A stretch of DNA of 64,000 nt from Streptococcus devriesei DSM 19639 (GTDB lineage Bacteria; Bacillota; Bacilli; Lactobacillales; Streptococcaceae), in NCBI RefSeq assembly GCF_000423725.1, contig NZ_KE384084.1:742359-806358 (forward strand), written 5' to 3'. Positions 1-8,720 of the stretch are shown piece by piece. The notes under the pieces were generated by a model. That model saw nothing but the letters and a program-made list of their open reading frames with translations. It was not told the DNA's origin and ran no database searches. Every line of letters begins with the position of its first letter. The stretch's first letter is position 1. Position numbers and translations under genes: made by a program.

Positions 1-534
1 TCCATCGAATACGGCAAGCGCAATTACCTTGATGTTTTCTCTGACTTTGGCAGAATTTTCAATAAAGAAAAAGAAACCAAACAATGGCGCACTGCCTGGA
101 AAGTAAGAACCGCCAAAGCCAAGAAAAAATTGACCAAGGCTGTTGGCAGCGACGCTAAATTTACGGTCATGGGACTCTTTGAAAAAGAAATCTATCTCTT
201 CGGCAACAATTGGGGCCGCGGCGGCGAAGTGATCTACCAAGCCCTCGGTTTTAAGGCACCTGACAAGGTCGTTAAAGAAGTCTTCCCGGAAGGCTACTTG
301 TCTGCTTCTCAGGAAGTCATCGGTGACTATATTGATGATTATGTCATTGTCGCTGCAGAAGATAAAAAGACCGGCGCGTCGCTCTATGAAAGTGATCTTT
401 GGAAAAACATTCCCGCGGTCAAAAAAGGTCATGTTATCAAGGTGAACGCCAATGCCTTTTACTTTAACGATCCACTGACACTTGAGTATGAACTGAAGAC
501 TCTTCAAAAAGGTATTTTGAAGGCCGCCCAATGA
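1..534 (+). CDS. Iron-siderophore ABC transporter substrate-binding protein (5' truncated)
   Basis: The frame is open from base 1, so the N-terminus (signal peptide and lipobox) lies outside the window; about 177 C-terminal residues remain. The visible part resembles the C-terminal lobe of FecB/FhuD-type class III binding proteins, which capture ferric siderophores or haem at the cell surface and pass them to FecCD permeases. Its stop overlaps the start of the first of two FecCD-type permease genes, the usual binding protein-permease-permease order. An internal TTG at 130 is not a credible start because coding sequence continues upstream. The exact substrate cannot be read from this part. Confidence 0.85.
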   Translation, partial: SIEYGKRNYLDVFSDFGRIFNKEKETKQWRTAWKVRTAKAKKKLTKAVGSDAKFTVMGLFEKEIYLFGNNWGRGGEVIYQALGFKAPDKVVKEVFPEGYLSASQEVIGDYIDDYVIVAAEDKKTGASLYESDLWKNIPAVKKGHVIKVNANAFYFNDPLTLEYELKTLQKGILKAAQ

Positions 535-1562
535 GGTTGAAAATGCTTATGACATCAGTTACTCAAGAAAATAAGCCAAAAAACTTTTGGCTTGTTTTTT
601 TCATTATTTTACTGTTTTTTTTCGGCGGCTTGTATTGCAGCCTGAAATTCGGCGCTGTCAGCTATTCCAATCAAGCCTTAATAAAAGTGCTGAGGCACCC
701 CTTTACCTCATCTGCTGTTCAGGATGTCCTTATTGATGTCAGAGTTCCGCGGATAGTCGGCGCTCTCCTTGTCGGCGCTGCTATGGCAATAGCCGGCAGT
801 ATCATGCAGGGAGTGACCAGAAACCCAATTGCAGATCCCGGATTGCTCGGTATTAATGCCGGAGCAGGGCTGGCCTTGGTTATCGGCTATGCCTTTTTCA
901 GGCACCTGCATTACAGTCTTATCCTGCTTATCTGTCTGCTGGGAGCAGGGCTTGCGGCTGTTCTTGTTTTTTCCCTGTCCTATACCCCCAGAAAAGGCTA
1001 CAATCAGCTGCGCTTGATCTTGGCAGGAGCTATGATCTCAACGCTTTTCAATGCCTTTGGCCAAGCCGTCACTATTTATTTCAATTTATCGACAGCCATT
1101 GTCGGCTGGCAGGCCGGGGGCTTGGTCGCTACTAATTGGTCTATGATCAGCATCATTGCTCCCTTTATCATTATCGGCTTGATTCTAGCACAGGTTTTTT
1201 CCCATCAGCTGACGGTTTTAAGTCTTAATGAAACGGTAGCCAAATCACTGGGACAAAGAACCTTTTTGATGACGCTGTTCCTCTTGGGAATCGTTTTGGT
1301 GCTGTCTGCCTCTGCTGTTGCCTTGGTCGGCTCTATCGCTTTTGTTGGTCTGATTATCCCGCACTTTATCCGAATGTTTATCGGCAGAAATTACCGCTAT
1401 CTTCTTCCTTTAACTGCCTTTTTAGGAGCAGTTTTCATGCTCTGGGTTGATTTTGTCTGCCGAACTATTAATCCCGGCTATGAAGCACCCTTAAGTGCTG
1501 TTATCAGTATCATCGGCCTTCCTTGCTTTTTATGGCTGATTAGAAGGGGGCAGCATTTATGA
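531..1562 (+). CDS. FecCD-family iron ABC transporter permease
   Basis: A 343-residue polytopic membrane protein of the FecCD/BtuC family (about nine or ten helices), forming half of the translocation channel for ferric siderophores. The family signature GxxxQGxTRNPxADPxxLGxxxGA is visible around residues 85-110 ([16 protein letters not shown]). The first ATG (531) overlaps the previous stop; in-frame ATGs at 543 and 549 have a better-placed GAGG (533-536), so the protein may start there. The last codons overlap the next permease by 4 bases (ATGA), implying translational coupling. The ATPase gene is not in the window and probably lies upstream (fhuC-D-B-G order is common). Confidence 0.92.
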   Translation: MRLKMLMTSVTQENKPKNFWLVFFIILLFFFGGLYCSLKFGAVSYSNQALIKVLRHPFTSSAVQDVLIDVRVPRIVGALLVGAAMAIAGSIMQGVTRNPIADPGLLGINAGAGLALVIGYAFFRHLHYSLILLICLLGAGLAAVLVFSLSYTPRKGYNQLRLILAGAMISTLFNAFGQAVTIYFNLSTAIVGWQAGGLVATNWSMISIIAPFIIIGLILAQVFSHQLTVLSLNETVAKSLGQRTFLMTLFLLGIVLVLSASAVALVGSIAFVGLIIPHFIRMFIGRNYRYLLPLTAFLGAVFMLWVDFVCRTINPGYEAPLSAVISIIGLPCFLWLIRRGQHL

Positions 1563-2569
1563 AAAAACAGTTGCAGACAAAGCAGATTTTTATACTGCTG
1601 ATTCTTTTGCTTCTGCTAGTAACAGTATTGTCACTGGCCATCGGAGAGAGCAGCTTTTCTATTTTTGACGTTCTGAATGTCTTTACAGGCCGGGCCAACA
1701 GTGCTTTGACGATGATTATTGTTAAAGTGCGGCTGCCTAGGATCCTTGTTGCTCTGTTGGCAGGTGCTTCTTTGGCTTTAAGCGGTATGCTTTTACAAAC
1801 GCTGACGCATAATCCCTTAGCCGATTCAGGCATTTTAGGAATCAATACCGGAGCGGGCATGGTTATCGCCCTGACTATTTCTTATGCCAGTCTGGAAGAA
1901 CGCTGGGTTATTACCTTTCTGCCCTTTTTTGCCATGCTGGGGGGCTGTCTGACCATTTTAGCGGTTTATTTAATGGCCCGCAAGAAAAATAATAATATCA
2001 GCCCTGCCCGTCTTATCATCACGGGAGTTGGTGTCTCTACAATGCTGTCAGGAACCATGGTTTCTATTGTCGGCAGTATTGATCGCTACAAGGTAGATTA
2101 TATTATCAGCTGGCTGAGCGGCCGCTTCAGCGGTGACAACTGGACAACCTTAGCAATCCTCTCTCCTTTCTTACTGCTTCTTTGGACAGGCAGCTACAGC
2201 CGCAGCCAGACCCTCAATATTATGAGTTTAAACGATCACACAGCTCTGGCACTGGGCTTAAAGCTGCAAAGAGAACGTCTGATAACGCTGATTCTGGCTA
2301 CAAGTCTGGCAGCCCTCAGTGTCATATTAGTCGGCAACATCACCTTTATCGGCTTAGTCGCAGGCCATATTACCAGAAGAATTCTGGGGAATAATCACTT
2401 TATCAGCCTGCCAGGTGCCATGCTGGTCGGAATGATTATTTTGCTTCTGGCGGATACCATTGGACGTGTTTTTCTGATTGGTACAGGCATTCCGACAGGC
2501 CTTATCGTTTCTATCCTAGGCGCTCCTTACTTCCTTTACCTGATGACAAAGGCTGACGTGCACAGTTAA
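1559..2569 (+). CDS. FecCD-family iron ABC transporter permease (second subunit)
   Basis: A 336-residue membrane protein, paralogous to its upstream neighbour and pairing with it as a heterodimeric permease. It carries the family motif in the form LQTLTHNPLADSGILG (about residues 80-95) and the GLIVPH-like region as FIGLVAGHITRRILG. It starts inside the stop of the previous gene (ATGA overlap) and is followed by a hairpin terminator, so it is the last gene of the uptake operon. Iron repression would be expected for this system, but the promoter is outside the window. Confidence 0.92.
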   Translation: MKKQLQTKQIFILLILLLLLVTVLSLAIGESSFSIFDVLNVFTGRANSALTMIIVKVRLPRILVALLAGASLALSGMLLQTLTHNPLADSGILGINTGAGMVIALTISYASLEERWVITFLPFFAMLGGCLTILAVYLMARKKNNNISPARLIITGVGVSTMLSGTMVSIVGSIDRYKVDYIISWLSGRFSGDNWTTLAILSPFLLLLWTGSYSRSQTLNIMSLNDHTALALGLKLQRERLITLILATSLAALSVILVGNITFIGLVAGHITRRILGNNHFISLPGAMLVGMIILLLADTIGRVFLIGTGIPTGLIVSILGAPYFLYLMTKADVHS

Positions 2570-2588
2570 GATAATCAGCAATTCACGA

Positions 2589-2645
2589 CTAAAAAATAAG
2601 TGGAACAGACAGCTCTAGCAACTGTTTGATCCGCTTATTTTTAGT
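2589..2645. terminator. Intergenic hairpin terminator after the iron-uptake operon
   Basis: Arms CTAAAAAATAAGTGG (from 2589) and CCGCTTATTTTTAG (ending 2644) pair with one G-U and a bulge, and an inner AACAG/CTGTT pair extends the stem. The A-rich and T-rich flanks make it usable from both strands: forward for the permease gene and reverse for anything read leftward. Confidence 0.7.
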
Positions 2646-2720
2646 TCTCATTGACCACAATTAAAATTATATCCTATTTTATCAGCCAAAACTGGCAGTC
2701 ATAAAACTCAGCGCTCTGCC

Positions 2721-3317
2721 TTACAGCAGCTGTTGATAGGTCAGCAGCAAATCAGATGAATAGACTTTTGCTCTGTCAGTCTTTTTAATTTCCTGCCATA
2801 AAATGGCTGCCTTTTGTATCTTATTTTTGCGTGATCTATTTTGCGGATCAGCACAGAAATCTTTGTAAAACTGATTCCATTGACAGGCACGATTATCATA
2901 AGGAGCATAATCCGGATTCTTTTTCCCATAGTAAATATCCAGCATATCTTGAATAGTAAAATTCGTATCGTTGTCAGCCTTGACCTTGCGCCATGCCGCC
3001 ATATCAGCCGTGAATTTAAAGGGATGGATGCCGGTTTGCCGAGCAAAATAATCCCGAAAGGCCTGATTAAATGAGAAACCGCAGCTCAGCAAAGGGCTGT
3101 CTAAAGCAACCGATGATTGCTTTGGGGGGAGTTTATGGCGAGAAGGCTTAACCTTAGTTCCCCTAAAGTAAGCAGCAATAACACCATTTAATTCCTGCTT
3201 GGTTCCTGTATGAGCCAAACCGAGCTGCCGGAAAATCTGTGACAGCTCCTTTCGATACCAATAATAGCGGCTAAATTCCTCATAACTCTGTATCTGTGAA
3301 AATTCCGGATGTTTCAT
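2721..3317 (-). CDS. SAP domain-containing protein
   Basis: A 198-residue soluble protein. Residues of about 5-55 fit a SAP-like helix-extended loop-helix (SYEEFSRYYWYRKELSQIFR then LGLAHTGTKQELNGVIAAYF), a fold usually used to bind nucleic acid. The rest is basic and aromatic-rich (many W, Y, K) without a catalytic motif I recognise. Proteins of this layout occur as conserved hypotheticals in streptococci and lactobacilli. It stands alone, with a gap of about 70 bases to the upstream gene on the same strand. The role is unknown; a DNA- or RNA-binding function is only inferred. Confidence 0.65.
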   Translation of the reverse strand: MKHPEFSQIQSYEEFSRYYWYRKELSQIFRQLGLAHTGTKQELNGVIAAYFRGTKVKPSRHKLPPKQSSVALDSPLLSCGFSFNQAFRDYFARQTGIHPFKFTADMAAWRKVKADNDTNFTIQDMLDIYYGKKNPDYAPYDNRACQWNQFYKDFCADPQNRSRKNKIQKAAILWQEIKKTDRAKVYSSDLLLTYQQLL

Positions 3318-3384
3318 AACACCTCACCTTTGCTTTTTTCCAAATCTCCTGTACCAAGGCCAATATACTCATCACAGCGCTTTT

Positions 3385-4038
3385 TTAGCTTTCAAAAACC
3401 AATTTATCCTTATCAAAAGACAGCTTCAGCTCATATTTGCCCTGCTGATTTTTTTCAATATAGCCTAATAATTCCAAAGCTTGAACAAAAATATCGGGGC
3501 GCTTTTGAGCGACTTCATCCTTTCTGCCGAATTTCAGCAGAAAAGCCGTCAGGTATTTGAGAGCATATTCCGGATTAACATCCCCCAGCAATTCATAGAG
3601 AAGTTCCTGCGGCGGCGACAAAGGCAGCTTTTCTTTCAGCTTAAAAAAGTAGTTGGACAGTGTCAGACTATCTCTGGTAATGGTCGTTTTTTCAAGCAGC
3701 ACAGCTTCATTGGTCTGATTGGTTAGACGGGTTTCAAAAGTCACAGCCAGCAAATCACGATAAACAGTCGACTGATCATCCACAAAAATCTGGCTGTCCA
3801 GTGTCAGACCATCCAGACTTTCCAAAAGCTCGAAGGCATTGCTATAGCGCTTATTTTCCCGCAAAATATAGCCTGCCTGGACGTAATTTTCAATCGAGCG
3901 CTCTAGGTGTTGCTCCTGCGGAAATTCCCTTTTAATCTGGCGCAGACTCACATCGTCATGCTCCTCCAGGTATTGAATGAGCTCTTGAAAAAATGGCTGA
4001 CGCGTTAATTTGCTGACATTATAAATTTTAATCATCAA
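3385..4038 (-). CDS. Conserved streptococcal hypothetical protein (DUF1803-like)
   Basis: A 217-residue soluble protein without membrane segments. It opens MMIKIYNVSKLTRQPFFQEL and has a winged-helix-like N-terminal half (LIQYLEEHDDVSLRQIKREF, then a basic recognition-like stretch). It looks like the streptococcal DUF1803 family, which I recall only by general appearance. Its start lies inside the end of the upstream YiiX-like gene (11-base overlap), so the two are probably translationally coupled and functionally linked. No catalytic residues are evident. Confidence 0.6.
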   Translation of the reverse strand: MMIKIYNVSKLTRQPFFQELIQYLEEHDDVSLRQIKREFPQEQHLERSIENYVQAGYILRENKRYSNAFELLESLDGLTLDSQIFVDDQSTVYRDLLAVTFETRLTNQTNEAVLLEKTTITRDSLTLSNYFFKLKEKLPLSPPQELLYELLGDVNPEYALKYLTAFLLKFGRKDEVAQKRPDIFVQALELLGYIEKNQQGKYELKLSFDKDKLVFES

Positions 4039-4543
4039 GCTCTCCTACATAAGCTAAACGCTCAGACCGAGCCAGCTGGCTGGGATTGGTCCCCGCCTGA
4101 TTCAGGGGCACAGCCAGTCCCAAATCATCGTAATAGGCCTGCCAGAAATCAGAAACAGGCTTTTCCTCATCGCCAAACTGCATGGGAATGGTCTCAAAAA
4201 TCGGCAGAATTGCCGCAATGTACTGCGAGCAGTAAAAAGCCTGAGCTGTCGGATAAAAGCTGACATTATAAGGCTTGCCCAGATGTTTTTGGGCTTCAAG
4301 GTAAACGGCCTGTGTGTCAATTTGCGGATAGCGGTAAACAAAAACAGTTTGGTCTTCGTCAGCTAAAAACGCGGCTAAATCCTCTTTAATAACCCCGTCT
4401 TCTCCTGTTGCATGGTAAACCTCACCAGCTAAATAAATAGCAACATGATTATATTTTCCCGTTGCCGCCTTAATGGCCTCAGCTATATCAGACTGATCTG
4501 CCGTAAAAAGCAAGTCTCCGCTTTGTAAATCTTGAATTTTCAT
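4028..4543 (-). CDS. YiiX/YebB-like permuted NlpC/P60 cysteine hydrolase
   Basis: A 171-residue protein of the permuted papain-like YiiX/YebB fold. It begins with the family's GDLLF strand (about residues 9-13), has the catalytic His in NHVAIYL (about 32-38), and the catalytic Cys in FYCSQYI (about 103-109), the permuted order expected for this clan. Related enzymes cleave amide bonds in peptidoglycan or lipids, but there is no signal peptide here, so it should act in the cytoplasm. It overlaps the downstream hypothetical gene. A TACAAT-like hexamer sits only a few bases from the start codon and no Shine-Dalgarno is obvious, so initiation is uncertain. Confidence 0.72.
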   Translation of the reverse strand: MKIQDLQSGDLLFTADQSDIAEAIKAATGKYNHVAIYLAGEVYHATGEDGVIKEDLAAFLADEDQTVFVYRYPQIDTQAVYLEAQKHLGKPYNVSFYPTAQAFYCSQYIAAILPIFETIPMQFGDEEKPVSDFWQAYYDDLGLAVPLNQAGTNPSQLARSERLAYVGELDD

Positions 4544-4665
4544 AGTTCTATTGTATCATAAAATAAACTGTTGGCAGAAAAAGCAACGCTGCTGCCATTC
4601 AGTGTTTTACAAAGTAAAAAAGCCAAAACATACGTTCTAGCTTTCTTATCTATTCTACTATTATA

Positions 4666-5598
4666 CTAAGCATTGAAACTTTCAGTCAGCTGAGGCACCA
4701 CTTGTTTCTTACGCGACACAGCTCCTTCAAGAAAAGCATGATTATTTTCAAGCTTAAAATTGAAAGCTGCTTCAACCTTATCTGTGTTGGCACCCAGAGC
4801 TAAGATTTCTGAATTTGAATTGATAATATCAGTAATCATCAAGACAAAATCGGAATAGCCATGGGCAGTCTGTGAAGCGGCAATCGCGGCTTCAATTTCG
4901 GCCTGACGGTCTAAAACTTCAGGAATATCAACTGTATTCACCTGTGCAACACGTACCTGATTGCCGTTCAACTCAAAGGTTTTAGCATCAATGTCAATCA
5001 ATTCTTCCGCAGATTTGCTGGCCAAATTGGTACCGGCTTTAAGCATCGCCAGACCATACTCCTGCAGATTAACACCGGCAAGCTTAGCCAAGTCTTCAGC
5101 AACAGCCGGATCGCTGGCATGAGTCGTTGGAGATTTCAGCAAAAGAGTATCTGAAATCAAGCCTGACAGCATCAGCCCGGCAATTTCTTTAGGAATAGCC
5201 ACATCATTTTCCTTATAAAGGCGGTAAACAATAGATGATGCAGACCCAACCGGCTCTAAACGCATGTAGAGAGGATTTGCTGTTTCAAAGTTGGCAACAC
5301 GATGGTGGTCAACCACTTCAATCACTTCAACATCACGAATATCAGCGATAGACTGCTGAAATTCATTATGGTCGGTTAAAATGACCTGTTCTGCCCCTTC
5401 TGCTTTAGCAGACGTAACCACACGCGGTGCTTCAACACCAAAATAATCAAGTACAAAAGCTGTCTCTTCATTAGGAGCTCCAAGAGCAACAGCTTCAGTG
5501 TCAAAACCAAGCTGAGCTTTTAAATGAGCATAAGCAACTGATGAACCGATAGCATCTGTATCAGGATTTTGGTGACCAAAAACTAAAATTTTAGACAT
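4666..5598 (-). CDS. ppaC: Manganese-dependent inorganic pyrophosphatase
   Basis: A 310-residue family II inorganic pyrophosphatase (DHH superfamily) that hydrolyses PPi to two phosphates and so pulls nucleic acid, protein and fatty acid synthesis forward. The metal-binding motifs are intact: [13 protein letters not shown] (residues 8-20), the LTDHNE motif near 75 and VDHHR near 97. The C-terminal DHHA2 domain ends with [10 protein letters not shown], which contributes the basic substrate pocket. The length is standard. It is monocistronic, with over 100 bases on either side. Confidence 0.97.
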   Translation of the reverse strand: MSKILVFGHQNPDTDAIGSSVAYAHLKAQLGFDTEAVALGAPNEETAFVLDYFGVEAPRVVTSAKAEGAEQVILTDHNEFQQSIADIRDVEVIEVVDHHRVANFETANPLYMRLEPVGSASSIVYRLYKENDVAIPKEIAGLMLSGLISDTLLLKSPTTHASDPAVAEDLAKLAGVNLQEYGLAMLKAGTNLASKSAEELIDIDAKTFELNGNQVRVAQVNTVDIPEVLDRQAEIEAAIAASQTAHGYSDFVLMITDIINSNSEILALGANTDKVEAAFNFKLENNHAFLEGAVSRKKQVVPQLTESFNA

Positions 5599-5721
5599 AA
5601 TATTACCTCGTTTTTATTATTCATCTCATTTTACCAAATTTGATGCCATTAAGCAAAAGAAGCTTGGGGTTGGATATTGAAGCATCTACCAGCTGGTGTT
5701 TAAAATTTTAGTATCTACACA

Positions 5722-5895
5722 TTATTGTTTTTTCATGAATAAAAATGCTTCATCAAACGATTTACATTTACTATAAGGAAGTTCTTGAAACGCCTTTTTC
5801 TCAATATTATTACCATTTTCTGAATTAAAATTTACTAAATTGTTTTCATAAAACATATTTAAAATAGATGTATCAAAAATACTAGAATCATTACC
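5722..5895 (-). pseudogene. Open frame without a start; possible 3' half of a frameshifted small gene
   Basis: After a TAA at 5896-5898 this frame stays open for 57 codons (GNDSSIFDTSILNMF... FLFMKKQ) to a TAA at 5722-5724. No start codon or ribosome binding site precedes it apart from an internal ATG. It begins right where the 51-codon ORF at 5891-6046 stops, in a neighbouring frame. Together they could be one protein of about 110 residues split by a frameshift. Composition is as AT-rich as the ABC genes upstream. No family recognised. Confidence 0.45.
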
Positions 5896-6046
5896 TTAAA
5901 TCTTCTTTCAAAATCTTCTTTATCTTAGCTTCCGAAAATTGGTACTTATGCGCAATCTCACTCAATCTCTCCTTAAAGTTAAGATAGCTTACCATTCTGT
6001 CAATTAGGTTTTCATCTTCAATAATGCTATAAATTGACTCAATCAT
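5891..6046 (-). CDS. Small hypothetical protein coupled to the ABC permease
   Basis: A 51-residue ORF starting MIESIYSIIEDENL and ending KIKKILKEDLR. Its ATG overlaps the stop of the upstream permease (ATGA), the same coupling used elsewhere in this operon, which supports real translation. The middle (RLSEIAHKYQFSEAKIKKIL) has the rhythm of a helix-turn-helix, but the protein is very short. It may be the N-terminal part of a frameshifted gene continuing at 5722-5895. Located at the end of a lantibiotic-associated ABC operon, it might be an immunity or accessory factor; that is inference from position only. Confidence 0.5.
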   Translation of the reverse strand: MIESIYSIIEDENLIDRMVSYLNFKERLSEIAHKYQFSEAKIKKILKEDLR

Positions 6047-6654
6047 AGTGTTTTCCCTTTCTTACCCGTCACACCTTTTATTGTGAGAAAATAAACCAAC
6101 AATGAAAAAATAAAATTAATACTAAAATTCAAAAAAAGAATGTTAGCATTTGTTAAGTTTAAATAAAAATAATCATTTGTTAATTCGATAATTGAAACTT
6201 CAAATAATAAAACTAATTGAATAAAAAAATAAACAAATTTATTCAGATTTTCTCTAAGCATATCCCTGTATACAGAAACAATCCCTAAGCTTGTTGAAAG
6301 AATAATAAACAAAATCAATTCTTCAAAAAACAGGTAATCAATTTTTAAATACACTCCATAATATACAAGTATATATACAAGACAAGCTACTATAACTTTT
6401 AAAAAAAGCAGGATATATTTTGATTGTACCTGCTTTTCAATTGTTATCGGGAATAGATTTTCTAAAATATTTGCCTTTTCTCTTTCAACCTTATTTCCAG
6501 CATATATTCCAGAAATTAGTACAATCATTATCAATAGTGTTAGTTCAGGAACTCTTTCAACAAAACTTAAAATCATTGTTATGCCAACTAACATTGCTAT
6601 AATTTTCAAATTCTGAACATCTCTCAACAAAAGTAAACGACACATTGAGCGCAT
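6043..6654 (-). CDS. ABC-2 type membrane permease, lantibiotic island
   Basis: A 203-residue integral membrane protein with about six hydrophobic helices separated by short basic loops (for example KVEREKANILENLFPI), typical of small ABC-2 permeases that pair with YtrB/BcrA-like ATPases. A strong AGGAGG lies ahead of the ATG at 6654. Four bases separate it from the upstream permease; the two unlike subunits probably form a heterodimer driven by the ATPase at 7312-8190. Transporters of this class near bacteriocin genes usually export or exclude the peptide (self-immunity). The DNA is markedly AT-rich, unlike the flanking core genes. Confidence 0.8.
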   Translation of the reverse strand: MRSMCRLLLLRDVQNLKIIAMLVGITMILSFVERVPELTLLIMIVLISGIYAGNKVEREKANILENLFPITIEKQVQSKYILLFLKVIVACLVYILVYYGVYLKIDYLFFEELILFIILSTSLGIVSVYRDMLRENLNKFVYFFIQLVLLFEVSIIELTNDYFYLNLTNANILFLNFSINFIFSLLVYFLTIKGVTGKKGKTL

Positions 6655-6658
6655 GACC

Positions 6659-7315
6659 TTATTGCCTCCTAAGTCTTTTTGGGAAACCTATCAATGATAT
6701 AAAAAATGAAATGATATATACAACTATTGAAGTAATAATTAAAAGGAAAATCAAAAATCGGTACCTGTACACATCAAAAACATTATTCAATTTTAAAAAG
6801 TATTTACATAATTCCATAAATATTCTAATTGGGATTAATGTTAATGCGAAGCTAGCAATTCCTATTGTTTTTATGTTCTTATTACCCAAAACAAAAGAAC
6901 CTGCTAAAACAAAAGATGCAAAAAATAATGCTACTGCAACCCCCAAACTTATTGTATTAACCTGATATTCTTGAAGTGATTCTCCTAATACCACTTTTCG
7001 AACATACGAAATTCCTAATATATAGAACAACGAAAGAGTTGTAATAAATGCATAAGTAATATAACGTGATAGGACTACTTTATATATTTTTATTGGAAAA
7101 AATAGTTCAGACTTATAGTAATCAATCTCGGTATAATTAAAAATATTTAAAAAATACATTAATGGTGCCAGAATTAAAATTAAATATGAAATTACTGGAA
7201 AATAATCCCCAAGTTTAAATACAGTTAAAGCTATTGATAATATTAAAAAAAATATACTTATCCACTGAAAATCCATTCCTGAGCTTAATAAATCTTTTTT
7301 GAATAAATTTTTCAC
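6659..7315 (-). CDS. ABC-2 type membrane permease, lantibiotic island (second subunit)
   Basis: A 218-residue membrane protein with about six predicted helices. The start (MKNLFKKDLLSSGMDFQW) is a short cytoplasmic amphipathic segment as in other ABC-2 permeases. It overlaps the ATPase gene upstream by 4 bases and is followed after 4 bases by the second permease. The conserved gene order regulator-ATPase-permease-permease is that of YtrA-controlled antibiotic-responsive transporters. AT-rich codon usage matches the rest of the island (the 60 bases from 7201 contain only 11 G or C). Confidence 0.8.
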   Translation of the reverse strand: MKNLFKKDLLSSGMDFQWISIFFLILSIALTVFKLGDYFPVISYLILILAPLMYFLNIFNYTEIDYYKSELFFPIKIYKVVLSRYITYAFITTLSLFYILGISYVRKVVLGESLQEYQVNTISLGVAVALFFASFVLAGSFVLGNKNIKTIGIASFALTLIPIRIFMELCKYFLKLNNVFDVYRYRFLIFLLIITSIVVYIISFFISLIGFPKRLRRQ

Positions 7316-8190
7316 ACTATCACTCCTTTAGAATAAATACTCATAATATCTTCCAAATTTGGATAGTCGATGACTAAATTGCTATTTGATAGTATTTTAT
7401 CATCTCGAGTAGATATCAAAATATCATATCCATGTGGACGTTTTTGGTATGCGAGAATCTTTTCTTGATTAATTAATTTAAAATTTGCTTCTGAACACCT
7501 AACTAAAGCATACTCATATAACAGCTTCGTGATAGGTTCAATAAACTCAATTTCCCCTTCTCTAATGTACATAACAATATCAGCTATTTGTTCAATATCT
7601 GTTGTTATATGACTTGAAAATAGAATCGATCTGCTTTCTTTTAGTACAAATTCCTGAAAAATATTTAGGATGTCTTTCCTTTTTACTGGATCCAAACCAC
7701 TTGTTGGTTCATCCAATATAAGAAATTCAGGATTTGCAGCTATGGCAAGTACAATAGTAAACATTTTTTGCATTCCTTTGGAACAGTCACTAATTTTTTT
7801 CGTGGGAGAAATATTAAATTTTTTTAAAGTTTCATAAAAATAGTCTTTATCCCAGTCTTTGTACATGTCCCGATATATTCTTTCAACCTGAGATATTTTT
7901 AAATTCTTAGGTAAGTATATCTCATCAAAGCATACTCCTATTCTATTTTTCAAATCAATATCATTTATATCAAAAGACTTGCCCCAATATTGAATTTTTC
8001 CAGAGTCAATTTTTTTTAATCCTAACAAAGAATTAATAATAGTTGTTTTTCCAGAACCATTTTCTCCAATTAATCCAACAATACAACCTTTTGGAATGAA
8101 AAAGGAAAGGTCTGAAATTGAAAATCCTGAATTTTTATAAGTAGTTGACAAGTCCTTTACTTCTAGTATATTTAATCCATCTTCCATCAT
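7312..8190 (-). CDS. ABC transporter ATP-binding protein (YtrB/BcrA-like), lantibiotic island
   Basis: A 292-residue cytoplasmic ATPase. Walker A is GENGSGKTT (about 42-50), the signature loop is the variant CSKGMQKM (about 137-144) seen in YtrB-type exporters instead of LSGGQ, and Walker B is FLILDEPTSGLD (about 157-168) followed by the switch His in FSSHITTD. A C-terminal domain of about 75 residues follows, as in BcrA-like proteins. The ATG overlaps the GntR gene's end by 4 bases and the stop overlaps the first permease by 4 bases, giving one tightly coupled operon. Likely function: energising expulsion of, or resistance to, a lantibiotic. Confidence 0.9.
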   Translation of the reverse strand: MMEDGLNILEVKDLSTTYKNSGFSISDLSFFIPKGCIVGLIGENGSGKTTIINSLLGLKKIDSGKIQYWGKSFDINDIDLKNRIGVCFDEIYLPKNLKISQVERIYRDMYKDWDKDYFYETLKKFNISPTKKISDCSKGMQKMFTIVLAIAANPEFLILDEPTSGLDPVKRKDILNIFQEFVLKESRSILFSSHITTDIEQIADIVMYIREGEIEFIEPITKLLYEYALVRCSEANFKLINQEKILAYQKRPHGYDILISTRDDKILSNSNLVIDYPNLEDIMSIYSKGVIV

Positions 8191-8585
8191 GACCTATTCC
8201 TTTCATCAAAAATTCGTAGACAAATATTTTTTATTTCTTCTTCAGTTAAACCATTATCTTTACTAAATGAAATCAAATCTCGTATCTTACTTTCAACAGT
8301 CTCCTCAATATTTTCCCTAATTAGCTGGCTGCTTATTCCAGAGACCACTGTCCCCTTCCCCACAACAGATGTTATTAGCTTTTCAGATTGTAATATCTCA
8401 TATGCTTTTTTCACAGTTATAATACTAACACTTAGTTCTTTAGCAAGTACTCTGATAGGTGGGATAGTTGTCCCTGCCACTAATTCCCCATGTAAAATTT
8501 TCGATTTAATTTGTATTACAATTTGTTCATATATTGGTTCCTTTGAATGATAACTAATCAGTATATCCAAACAATTTTCCTCCAT
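8187..8585 (-). CDS. GntR-family transcriptional regulator, YtrA subfamily
   Basis: A 132-residue regulator with the GntR winged helix at about residues 15-82: PIYEQIVIQIKSKILHGEL, then PIRVLAKELSVSIITVKKAY and GKGTVV. The short C-terminal region (about 45 residues) defines the YtrA subfamily, whose members normally repress their own ABC transporter operon until a cell-wall-active peptide is present. It is first in the operon. An 11-bp inverted repeat pair flanks its promoter and may be the operator. Confidence 0.9.
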   Translation of the reverse strand: MEENCLDILISYHSKEPIYEQIVIQIKSKILHGELVAGTTIPPIRVLAKELSVSIITVKKAYEILQSEKLITSVVGKGTVVSGISSQLIRENIEETVESKIRDLISFSKDNGLTEEEIKNICLRIFDERNRS

Positions 8586-8590
8586 ACAAA

Positions 8591-8652
8591 ATTATTTACC
8601 ACTTTATTATAGCAAATACTTCTCTAATCTCTTTTATAGAATGGTAAATAAT
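8591..8652 (-). promoter_or_regulatory. gntR promoter framed by an 11-bp inverted repeat
   Basis: The arms ATTATTTACCA (8591-8601) and TGGTAAATAAT (8642-8652) are perfect complements 40 bases apart. Between them, on the minus strand, is an extended -10 (TGCTATAAT). The arms therefore sit at about the -35 side and just after the likely start point, an arrangement suited to a dimeric GntR repressor binding both ends. No strong -35 is seen. Confidence 0.55.
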
Positions 8653-8720
8653 ATAAAACAATGTATTTTAAGAAGTTTTTATTAATACAATAAGCTTAAT
8701 AATTAATACAAATTTAAGAG

